From NCBI RefSeq assembly GCF_900496995.4, contig NC_044019.1:1798001-1862000 (forward strand): a DNA stretch of 64,000 nucleotides, given 5' to 3'. Positions within the stretch are counted from its first letter, which is position 1, and each line of letters begins with the position of its first letter. The translations under genes and the position numbers were made by a program. This document shows, one piece after another, positions 36,551-45,228 of this stretch. Origin of the DNA: Aquila chrysaetos chrysaetos (taxonomy: Eukaryota > Chordata > Aves > Accipitriformes > Accipitridae). The notes beneath the pieces are model-generated. The model did not search any database and was not told the origin of the DNA. It saw only the letters and a program-made list of their open reading frames with translations.

Positions 36551-37504
36551 CCGGGGAACGATGTGCTGCCAAGAGTAAAATTAGTGTCGCCGCTGCCGCA
36601 CCGCCATAAAGCCATGCGGCCGCGGCAGCCCCTACAAGGCGGCAACACAGGGCCACCACGGCTGCTCCGGGGTCAGTGCCGGCCCAGGCCGGCCGTGCCC
36701 TCCATGCCATGCGGTGCTTCCCGGTGCCCGGAAAACAGTTCCTCCTCTTTCATGATTTATCGGCATTAAAAAAATATTTCCACTTGAACCACGCTAACAC
36801 CAGTGCCCACGCGGCTCCCCTGCGCCCTGGCTCTTGCCAATCCAAGGCTGCCTTTTCCAGGAGCCTCGGAGCGTGCCAGCAGCCGAGACACGACGCGAGC
36901 GGCGCTGGCGCAGGCGGTGACGCAGGCCCGGGGAGCGCGGGGATGGCGGCAGCCGCTTCCTTCACCCCAACCAGGCCTCCCTGGTGCCAGAAGAAAATCC
37001 TTGCTGCAGCTGCCTCATTAACCAGCTCGCTGCCTGACCCCGCGGAGCTGCCGGCATCCCTGCCCGTGCCGCTGCCTGCCCCGGTCACCCCGAGCCAGCG
37101 GCCATTTGCGGGTGCTGGCGTGGAGCTCGACGCGCCCACGGCACCCACAAAGCCGCAGCTGCGGGTTTGGGGGGGGGGGGGTGTCCACTTTTTTTCTTTT
37201 TTTTTTCACTCGGCTCTGGTTTGGTGGGAGGATGGTGCTGGCCAGGGGAGGAGGAGGGATAACAGCTTCGGGGGGGTGAAGCTGCAGATTTAAGCACCCC
37301 CTGCCCCAGCAGCACCCCACGGCTGGGGGGGGGGGGGGGGCGGTCCCTGCTCCTGCCTGCCCCAGCCAGGACGGGGCTGCGGGAGCCGGGGAGGGCCCGG
37401 ACCAGGGCCCGGGTGCGGTGCAGGGGCCGGAGCAGCCCCGGGCCGTGCCGAGCCGATCCGCCGCTGGCCCCGCCCGCCCGCCGCCGTCCCCGCCCGTCCC
37501 CGCC
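36550..37504 (+). promoter_or_regulatory. TMEM35B: CpG island and upstream region of TMEM35B
   Basis: CpG-rich sequence rises from about 36.55 kb and continues into TMEM35B exon 1. It contains a 16-base G run at 37325-37340 and GC-rich 5' UTR sequence immediately before the ATG at 37505. No TATA box is evident, so it reads as a CpG-island promoter. The start site is not resolvable. Confidence 0.6.
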
Positions 37505-38504
37505 ATGGCGGCGGCGTTCACCGCCCTCCGCGTCCTGCTCGGGCTCTTCTTCCTTCTGACGGGCGCCGTGAAGCTCTCGGACCAGCTCTCGGCCGACCTG
37601 CACCGGCACATGGTGAGCGCGGCTGCGGTGGGCGGGGGGGGGGGCTGCGGCTGGTGCGGGGGGGGGGCGGGAGCGAGCCCTTGGGGTGCTGAGCCCTTGG
37701 CGGGGGGGGGGGGTGAGCTGGTTGGGGTGCTGGGCTGAGCGCTTTGGGGTGCAGGGGTGAGCCTCTTGGGGTGAGCAAGCCTGAGCCCCTTGGGGTGCAG
37801 GGCAGAGCCTTTCCGGGAAAATCCCCGGATTTTATTTATATAAAAATGGACCCTGAGCCCACTGGGGTGCTGGGGCGCGGGGCTGAGCACTTGCGGGGGC
37901 GAGCAGGTTGGGATGCTGGATGCGGGGCAGAGCCCTTGGGGGTGAGCGAGCCTGAGCCCCTTGGGGTGCAGGACAGAGCCTTTCCGGGGAAGGGGCTGAG
38001 CCCGCTGGGGCGCGGGGCTGAGCCGAGCAGACCCCGCCGGAGGGGCTGTGCCCCCCAGCCCAGGGCTCAGGGCCGCTCCGCTCCCCTCCCGCCCTTCCCA
38101 GAACTCGCAGTTCGAGCGGTTCGCCGACGTCTTTCCCCTGAAGGAGTTCGGGTTTGCGCCCGAGCCGGGCCGGTACCTGGAGGTGGTGGGCTGGGTGGAG
38201 GTGGTGGCCGGGCTGCTGCTGGCGTTCGGGCCCCAGCTCCTGCAGGAGATCAGCAACTTCATCCTCAGCGTCATCATGATCGGTGAGAGCGAACGGGCGC
38301 CCGCCGCCCCGCGCGGGGTCTCGGGGGACCCTCGGGCGAGGACCCCGGTTCCCACACTCTGCTCCTCGCCCAGGTGCCATCTACACGCTGCTGGTGCTGC
38401 GGGAGCCCCTGGCCGTGTGCGCCCCTGCCACCCTCTGCCTCGGCCTCCTCCTGCTGCTCAACATCCGCGGGCACGCGGCCCCCCCCAAGCCCAAATTCGA
38501 GTGA
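37505..38504 (+). CDS. TMEM35B: TMEM35B (three exons)
   Basis: Exons 37505-37612, 38102-38282 and 38374-38504 have GT-AG borders and join in frame to 420 nt, or 139 residues. The protein aligns along its length with human TMEM35B (ZMYM6NB): VLRVLLGLFFLLTGAVKLS at the N-terminus, FADVFPLKEFGF and PQLLQEISNF in the middle, and CLGLLLLLN near the end. Hydrophobic segments lie at about 5-22, 63-80, 86-105 and 112-127, giving a small DoxX-like four-helix membrane protein. Its paralogue TMEM35A (NACHO) is an ER chaperone for nicotinic receptors; the job of TMEM35B is unknown. The basic tail of the human protein (about 15 residues) is missing here. In human the gene also lies near SFPQ, but ZMYM6 and ZMYM1 intervene there. 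The Kozak context CCCGCCATGG supports the start. Confidence 0.93.
37741..38035 (+). repeat. minisatellite-like repeats filling TMEM35B intron 1
   Basis: The intron is built from degenerate units around CTGAGCCCCTTGGGGTGC. A 47-bp block is present twice almost identically at 37771-37817 and 37942-37988, offset by 171 bp, and shorter partial copies surround both. It looks like recent tandem duplication and accounts for most of the 489-bp intron. Confidence 0.75.
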
Positions 38505-38819
38505 CCGGAGGTGGGAAGGGTGGACGGCTCGGCCGGCGGGGAGCAATGCCCTTACGGTATTTTCGGGGATGGCATCGCATCCTGCGAGGTAAATTGCCGC
38601 TGGTGCGCAGTGTGTCCTCTCCTGCCGCTGCCGAGGACAGTCGTGCTGGTTGTCCCCACGCTGCGGGACCGGGGCTGGTGCTGTGGGACGGTGGCCGTGG
38701 CACCGCCACCGCTCTGGCAGCTCTGTTGCTAAACTCGCACAAAGTGTCCGGCTCTTCCCAGCATTCGGCCACGCTGGGCTGGGGCTGGCTCTGCTCTCCT
38801 GGGGGCTTTCATATTTTGG

Positions 38820-38825
38820 AATAAA
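38820..38825 (+). terminator. TMEM35B: TMEM35B polyadenylation signal
   Basis: AATAAA lies 315 bp after the TMEM35B stop, within TTTTGGAATAAAGCC, and is followed by T-rich sequence. It defines a short 3' UTR. Confidence 0.8.
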
Positions 38826-38849
38826 GCCTCTTGTTTTTCATATTTTGCC

Positions 38850-39650
38850 TCCCCTCTTTATTTCTGCCTCCCCCCATGCTGAGGCACAGGGGCTGAGGGG
38901 ACGTCCTGGGGCTGGAGGTCCTGGTCCCCTGGAGCAGTGCCCGGGGACGAGGTCTGGGGACAGGCAGGAGCCGGCGGCAGCCGGCGCAGAGGCAGACAGC
39001 TGGTGGGGAGAGCCCGCACGCAGGCGGGAACCCCCCCGGCCGCCCGGAGACACCCAGCGATGTGCCACGCCGCTTGCTGCAGATCCAGAGGGGGTGACAG
39101 CATGACCCTCCAAACCCTGTGCCCGGGCAGGCACGTGCTTTTTGGGGATCTTGCTCCAGTCGGGCCCTGCACCCACAGGGACCCCTCCACCACCACGGAT
39201 GGGCAGGGCCAACGCGGTCCACTCGGGATGAACCCCAAGACCACGTTTGAACCCAGTGCATCTCCCAGCAAGGCAGCTGGGATGGCTGTGGGGGTAGACT
39301 GGGTGTCTTGGGATGAGCAGAGGGGGTACAACACCCCCATACCCCCAGTGGGACCTGAACCAGCTTGGGCTGGCACCTTTGGTGTCCCAAAGGAATACCC
39401 ACAAATTGCAGGACCACGCAAAGCAGCGAGTTGGATGCTCACAGAGCCGGGGGGGGGGGGGGGGGGGGGGGGGTGCTGCTCCCCCTAAATCTAGCTTTGA
39501 AGCCAACAAAAGCACCAAGAGCCGGGAGGAGGCAGATTCCAGCTTTGATCCCTTTCAGGGCATCCCTCTTTTTCCCCAGCTGCTGGGTGCAGAAACTTGA
39601 CCCTCCGCTACTTTCATCCCAGCGTGGGTGGGAAAAGGGCCCTGGGAAGT
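38850..39650. other. TMEM35B-receptor spacer, no gene seen
   Basis: GC-rich spacer of about 800 bp. It contains a 25-base G run at 39449-39473 and no recognisable exon. Open frames on both strands are compositional. Confidence 0.6.
39449..39473. repeat. poly-G tract (25 G)
   Basis: The longest homopolymer of the window, 25 consecutive G. Its true length is uncertain. Confidence 0.9.
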
Positions 39651-39657
39651 GGTCCTA

Positions 39658-39739
39658 GACGGGGCCAGGGCTACGCGGGGGGGCCCAGCCGCGCTGGTAC
39701 TGGCGCGGCCGGGCCCCCCCACGTAGCCCCGGCCCCGTC
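39658..39739. repeat. 37-bp near-perfect inverted repeat with 8-bp loop
   Basis: The arms 39658-39694 and 39703-39739 are reverse complements at 34 of 37 positions, separated by the loop TGGTACTG. The three mismatched pairs are 39667/39730, 39676/39721 and 39687/39710. Each is a CpG-to-TpG or CpA transition in one arm. In a minus-strand RNA each would be a G-U wobble, so all 37 pairs could form. The element is very GC-rich and could form a cruciform in DNA or a stable hairpin in RNA. It lies between TMEM35B and the receptor gene and does not belong to any transposon family I recognise. Confidence 0.9.
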
Positions 39740-39899
39740 AGCCGGCGCAGGGGGTCTTAGTATGGCTCCAGTGGGGAATCCCCCATTACATACACACGCA
39801 GGTGCTCACCCCACTCCAGCTGCTGTCCTGCAGGCACTAACCCCTACGGGGGCTTGGTGTGGCAGGGGGGGGGGCTCAGGCAGCCCCTGCCTCCCCCAG

Positions 39900-39984
39900 C
39901 ACTTAAAGCCTTCCCCAGCCTGGCTGGATCAGACAGCGAGGAGCAGCCGGAGGGGACGCAGCCGCTCCAGCCCGACGCGGTGGG
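39900..39984 (+). other. candidate untranslated first exon of the PTAFR-like gene
   Basis: A consensus donor GGTGGG|GTAAGTGA has its GT at 39985-39986. An acceptor GTCTTTGCAG ends at 40940, ten bases before the receptor ATG at 40950. PTAFR genes characteristically have untranslated 5' exons spliced to one coding exon, so this arrangement is expected. The 5' limit is arbitrary. Confidence 0.4.
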
Positions 39985-40949
39985 GTAAGTGACCAGCTCG
40001 GCACGCGTGAGATGGAGCATCCCCCGTGCAAACAGGGGTGGGGGAAGGAAAAGGAAAGGGGGACCGTTGAGGGAGCTGGGGGTCCTTGGGGGTCTGCGCT
40101 GGCTCTGCAGAACAACTAAAGCCCACCGGGATGAGCCCTGAATCCCACCCCCAGGCTCGGCAGCTCATGTCCTCCGTGCCTCGGCCTGGTGCTGGGTGCT
40201 GCGTGTGCCGAATCCGGCCCTGCCATGCTGGAAAACACCCGCTGGGTGACTCAGTGCCGTTGGCAAGGTGTGGGCAGGCGGTGATGGGAGGTGAAGTAGC
40301 TGCAGCCCAGGGATACAGCCATTGCGGCACAATGGGGTTTTCCATGGCCAGGACCAGCAAACGGCGGGGTGGCAGGGCTGGGGAGCACGGGGGGGCTGCC
40401 GGCCCCGTGCTCGTACCCCCTCCCCACGCTGGGGTCTCTCCACTCCACGCTGAGCCAGTGGGCAACTTCCCCACGGGTGGGCTCCGTGGGGGGATTTGGG
40501 GTGCTGGGAGCAGCATGGGGGCTGTGTGGCCCCAGCAGGCACGCGGCTGCGTGGGAGGTGTTAAGCCCCCCAGCTGCCAGCCGGAGCCGGCGCAGCACCT
40601 CCGGGTGCCGCCGGCCACGGCTCTGCCCCTCGGCCGCGGTGCAGCTGCGCCTGCCGCTCCCCGGGGAGCCCCGGCTGGGTGGCTAGCGGTGGCCTCCGGG
40701 CTCCCTCACGGCGTGGGGGGACATGGCTGGGGTTGGGATGGGAGGGGATCTTGGAGCCCCTGGTCTCTTGCCAGGAGCTTTTGGAGGCTGAGCCCCTCCG
40801 GCAGACCGCCGGGGGGGCTCCGTCTCCGGTGCCCGTGGGTGCCAGCCGGAGAGTTCGTCCTGCCCGGGTCGATGTCCCTTCCCTGTCGCCCAAGGGCTGC
40901 GTTCAGGGCTGTGCCACTGACCGTCGCCCCGTCTTTGCAGGAGCCCGGG

Positions 40950-41958
40950 ATGAACGGCTCGGCACCGGGGCCGCTGCCGGCGGGGCACCCCGGCGAGTGC
41001 GTGTCCAGCGACCCGGTGCAGTTCGTGCTGGTGCCCGCTGTCTACTGCCTGGTGCTGTGCGTGGGGCTGCCGGGCAACCTGGTGGCCTTGCTGGTCTTCC
41101 TGCAGAGCGGCAAGGTGAGGAAGGCCATCCGCATCTACCTCATCAACCTCACGCTGGCCGACATCCTCTTCAACCTCACCCTGCCCCTCTGGATCCCCTA
41201 CTATCTGGCCGGGGGGGGACTGGCTGCTCTCGGAGGCCGCCTGCCGCCTGGCCGGGGCCGCCTACTACCTGGCGACCTACAGCGCCGTCACCTTCATGGC
41301 GCTCATCAGCTTCAACCGGTACTGCGCGGTGCGGGCGACGCGGCGGGAGCTGCCGCTGACGGGGCGCCGGGGGGCCGTGCTGGCCTGTGCCTTGGCCTGG
41401 CTCCTGGGGCTGGGCTGCTCCGTGCCCACCTTGGCCGCCCGGCAGACCTTCCCTGCCCGCGCCGGGGCCACCGCCTGCTTCGAGCAGCACGGCCGGCAGC
41501 GGGCGTACGCCTATGCCATGGTGGGCTTCTTCGCCGTCGCCTTCCTGGTGGTGCTGGGCACCTACGCCTCCATCGCCCGGGCGCTCTCGGTGCCCGCTGC
41601 CGCCTCCTCGCCGGGTTCCCACCGGCAGCAGGCGCGCGCCATGGTGCTGGGGATGCTGCTGGTCTTCGTGGTCTGCGTGGCCCCCTACCACCTCACGCTG
41701 GCCCCCTGGGTGGGCAGCCGGCCCCCCGTGCCGCTCTGCGGGCCCCCCGCCACCCTGGACGTGCTGCACGCGCTGAGCGTGGCCCTGCTTAGCCTCAACA
41801 GCTGCCTCGACCCCCTCATCTACTGCTTCTCCATCCGACGCTTCCGCGCCGACCTGGGACGGACCCTGCGCAAGATCGGCCGGTGCCTCCCGCTCTCCCC
41901 GCCGGCCCCCACCGGGCCCGTGCCCAGCGTCCGCGCGTCCTCCTTCGCCTCCTCGTAG
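40950..41958 (+). CDS. PTAFR-like class A G-protein-coupled receptor (one base too many)
   Basis: A seven-helix rhodopsin-like receptor encoded in one exon after an acceptor at 40939-40940. Landmarks: N-glycosylation sequon at N2, GN in helix 1 (42-43), NLTLAD in helix 2, LPLWIPYY, ECL1 Trp, conserved Cys about 98, NRY (122-124) in place of DRY, ACFEQHG in ECL2, FVVCVAPYH in helix 6, and DPLIYCF in helix 7. Helix 2 and the N-R-aromatic motif most resemble the platelet-activating factor receptor (human VNLTMADMLFLITLPLWIVYY, NRF). The 1009-nt span carries eight G at 41211-41218. Seven G would give GGDWLL, restoring ECL1 and a 335-residue protein, so an indel miscall is more likely than decay. 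The in-frame upstream extension from 40086 precedes the acceptor and was not used. It could be PTAFR itself or an avian paralogue. Confidence 0.8.
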
Positions 41959-41999
41959 TGGGGCGGGCACCGGGGTCCTGCCCCCCAGGTGCCCCGGTG

Positions 42000-44240
42000 C
42001 CCCGGTCTCGGTGGGACGGGGTCCCTGGCACCCGGCTGGGGATGGGGAGCGGCGTGGGGGGAGCTCTGGCTTTGTGCGCACCCCCCTCCTCCTCCCACCC
42101 CCGCTCTGCTCTCTGCGCATCCCCACGCGCTCACGAGCCCACGGTTTCCGTTCACGCACGGATCCTGCCCTTTGCATTCGCAGGCACCGGGATGACAGCT
42201 TGCCTGGCAAGGGAGGGGGCTGAGCCGCTGTGAGGGGAGGCTGAGCCGTGGTGGGACCTGGTGAGACCGGACGGGGAGGGATGCCCAAGGTTTGCTGTCC
42301 CCTCCCGGGGGTCTCCATCCCGTGGGGACATGTTTGATCAAAGACACCCATGGCATGAGCTGGGCTGCCCGGGGCGGGGGGCTGTTAAGGGCTGTGCGGT
42401 CGGTCCCGTCCTGCAGAGTGCCCAAGCCTTGCACCCGCATCCCTCCTGCTCTCGGCCAGGATTAAAAACGAATGAGCCAAAGGCTTCCCCAGTCTCTTTG
42501 CTGGCGGGCGCCTGTGCCGCACACTGAGCAGTGCCAGCTGCTCCCGTGCCCCAGGACAGGGCTGGGTGCTGGGCAGCCCCCGGTCCCCCCCAGCGCCAGC
42601 CCCCCATCCCCATCCTCCCAGCCCCAGCTCAGCCCCGCTCCTGCAGCAGGAGCCTGCTCCGGGGCAGCTCCTGCGCCGGGGGCTGCAGGACCCTGCTCCC
42701 CCCCCCCCGCCATCCCCTACCCTGCCCACGGGTGGGTGGCCACGGTGGGCACAGCGCAGCCTCCGACGCCGCGCCTGCCGCCCACCTTCCCGGCGAGCCC
42801 TGGCGTGCGGCGGGGGCGGCGGAGCCGGCACAGGGCCGTGGGCGGCTGCGTGGGCGGAAGATGGTGTTTTCCCAGCCCTGGCTCATTCCTGCCGCCACCG
42901 CAGCCCCGCTTCCCAGCGCTGCATGGACGGGAGCAGCGGGTGCTGCGCAGCCGCATGGGCTCTGGGGCACGTGGCGGGGGTCGGGGTGCATCGGCTGCAC
43001 CCTGACCGGGGGTCTCGCCCCCCCCCTCCAGCACAGGGCTGCTCTCCAGCATGCTCCAACCCACTGGTGCCTGGGAGGGAAGCGTGAAGCATCGGGTGGG
43101 AGGACACGGGCTGCCTGGGGGACCACCGGCACGGCACAGGCAGCGTGGTGGCCAGGCACCGGGACGGCTGGGTGATGCTGTGCCTGTTGGCAGTGGGTTA
43201 TTAAAGGCTGCTTGGCTGCCAGGGGGGAGGCAAAGGTACGGGGCAAGGCCAGGCCCCAGGGGGACGGAGTGTCCATGTGCCATGGGAATCGTGCACCGTC
43301 GTGACTCGGGGAGACCACGGCACAGTTAACCCAGCGCGGGCTCGCAGGACGCCAGGGTTCCCCGTGGTGCCCGGGCACTTTGCTCTGGCCCCATGCAGCC
43401 GTGCCCATGGGCCGGGCTGGACGGAGCTGGTCTCTACGTGCCGCAGTGCCGCGTCTCGGCAGAGCCGGGATGTGACCAAGGGTGCCTCAGCTCCGCACCT
43501 GGCCCTGGCCCAGCCGTCCTCGACCACCCAGTTGTTCCCCTTTTGAAGTTCATATTAAATTTTAATCCTTTTATATAACTGCTCAGGGAGGTGGGCAGAG
43601 CTCCGCTCCCCGCATGCAGCAGGAGCAGCCATGCCGGTGGCAATGCGGTGTGCTGCAGGGCCTGGTGAGGGCTGGGGCTGGGGCTCCCCTCCCTGGGGGC
43701 AGCAGGACTTTTGGGGGGCTATCTGCATGCCAAGGGTGGGGGCAGCCCCAGTTCCAGCTCCGGCTCTGGCGGGGTACCCTGGGGAAGGGACTGTTCAGTG
43801 GGGGGGGGGCAGCAGTGACAGGGGCCACAGGGGTGCTGAGCAGAGTGCCGTGAGATGGGGGTGGCTCCGCAGAGCCGCAGCACCAGGACCAAGGCCTGGA
43901 TCCGGCCTCGCTGTCCCCGCAGCGTGCTGCTCTTCTGCTGCCCCATGCCACCCGGCAGAAACACTCGTGTCCTCCAGCCCCGGCCGTCCCGCTTGGGTGA
44001 CTGACGGTGTGACTGCTGGGGACAGCCCTGCCCGCTGACGCAGCCGGCCTGGCTAAGGACCACAGCGCTGAGATGTGGACACAAAACACCGGGACACGGT
44101 TGCTTAAAAACCTGCTCCAGGCGCTTGCCTGGGCCTCGTCCCTCCGTGCTTTGGGCACGCGGCGTGGCGGGCGGCTTCGGGACCGGCGCGGTGCCAGGGC
44201 CGGGCACGTGCCGCGGTGTGGCTCCCGCCACCGCGCGCAG
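42000..44240. other. receptor 3' flank, no further gene seen
   Basis: GC-rich sequence holding the receptor 3' UTR and spacer. Long open frames occur on both strands, but none shows a recognisable domain and stop codons are scarce everywhere at this composition. A short AT-rich patch with ATTAAATTTTAAT lies at about 43545-43580. Confidence 0.55.
42461..42466 (+). terminator. candidate polyadenylation signal of the receptor gene
   Basis: ATTAAA, the commonest variant signal, lies about 500 bp after the receptor stop, within CCAGGATTAAAAACGAATGAG. A second ATTAAA is at 43554-43559. Neither can be chosen with certainty. Confidence 0.35.
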
Positions 44241-44760
44241 CGAGGCGTTAACCGGGTTATTGTTCCGCTGCACTTCTAACCCACGCGCGCCGTGATTATT
44301 ATTATTAGCAAATTACACGGCGCGGTGCGAGGGGCTTGCCGGGCGGGCGGCAGCCGGCGGTCCCCGGGGGGCTGCACCTCGCCCGGGGCTGTCCCGGTAC
44401 CCCAGGGCTGTCCCGGTACCCCGGCACGTCCCGGGCAGGCAGCGTGGGCCACGGGCAGGGGTGGGTGAGGGGTCCCGGGGTGCCCCCGCCGCCCCGGGGG
44501 GGATGCCCACGGGTGGGTACCACCTCTCCCGCTGCCAGCCCAGCACCGCGGGGCAGAGCCCACGCGGCGTGCCCCACCGGCGGCAGCTCCCTCGGCCCCA
44601 CGCGTGGGTCCCCCGCCCGCTCCCCTCCGCGCTCCGTCCCGGTGGTCCCGGTGCGCCGGGAGGCGGCGGCAGAGCCGCACCGGAGCCATCTTGCGCCGCC
44701 GCCGCCACCTCCCGCTCTGACTCCCGGGGAAAATCCACCGCCGTGTCTTGGCTGCGCCGC

Positions 44761-44787
44761 GGCGGCGGCGGCGGCGGCGGCGGCGGC
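44761..44787 (+). repeat. (GGC)9 trinucleotide repeat
   Basis: Nine perfect GGC triplets in the CpG island, probably in a 5' untranslated exon. Such CGG-type repeats in 5' UTRs can vary in length between individuals. Confidence 0.9.
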
Positions 44788-45208
44788 CCCGCTCCGCTCC
44801 GCACCGATCCGATCCGCACCGCTCCGCACCGCACCGGTCCGCTCCGCGCCCATCCGCGCTGCACTGCGGGGCCGCCGCCACTCGCATGCTGCCGCCTGCC
44901 GCGCTCCCACGCGCGGGGCGCCGGCCCGGGCCGCGCCGGGATCATCCCAACCGGGATCAACCCAACCCAACCCAACCGCTCCGGGAACAGCCGGACCGGG
45001 TGGCCGGGGAACCGCCCGGCAGCGGCCGGAGGATGTAGGCGGTGGGAGCGGGGTAAGAGCGGCGGGGGCGGCGGGAGCCGGGGCGGGGGGGGGGGGCGGC
45101 CGGTGCCGCCGTGGGGCACCGTCCCGGGGGATCCGGGGTACCCAGCGCGGGTGGGGGGGGAAGGGGGTTCTCCCCAACGGGGCGCCGGGGCCGTGCGGGA
45201 CAGGCTCC

Positions 45209-45228
45209 GGGGGGGGGGGGGGGGGGGG
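45209..45228. repeat. poly-G tract (20 G)
   Basis: Twenty consecutive G just downstream of the candidate first exon. Confidence 0.9.

Noticed and set aside
37018-38355. 445-codon minus-strand open frame
   Set aside because: It is antisense to the TMEM35B exons and intron repeats; the real gene is on the plus strand with correct splice sites.
40086-40949. In-frame upstream extension of the receptor reading frame
   Set aside because: A good acceptor ends at 40940 just before the ATG at 40950. The upstream part has no GPCR similarity and is probably intron.
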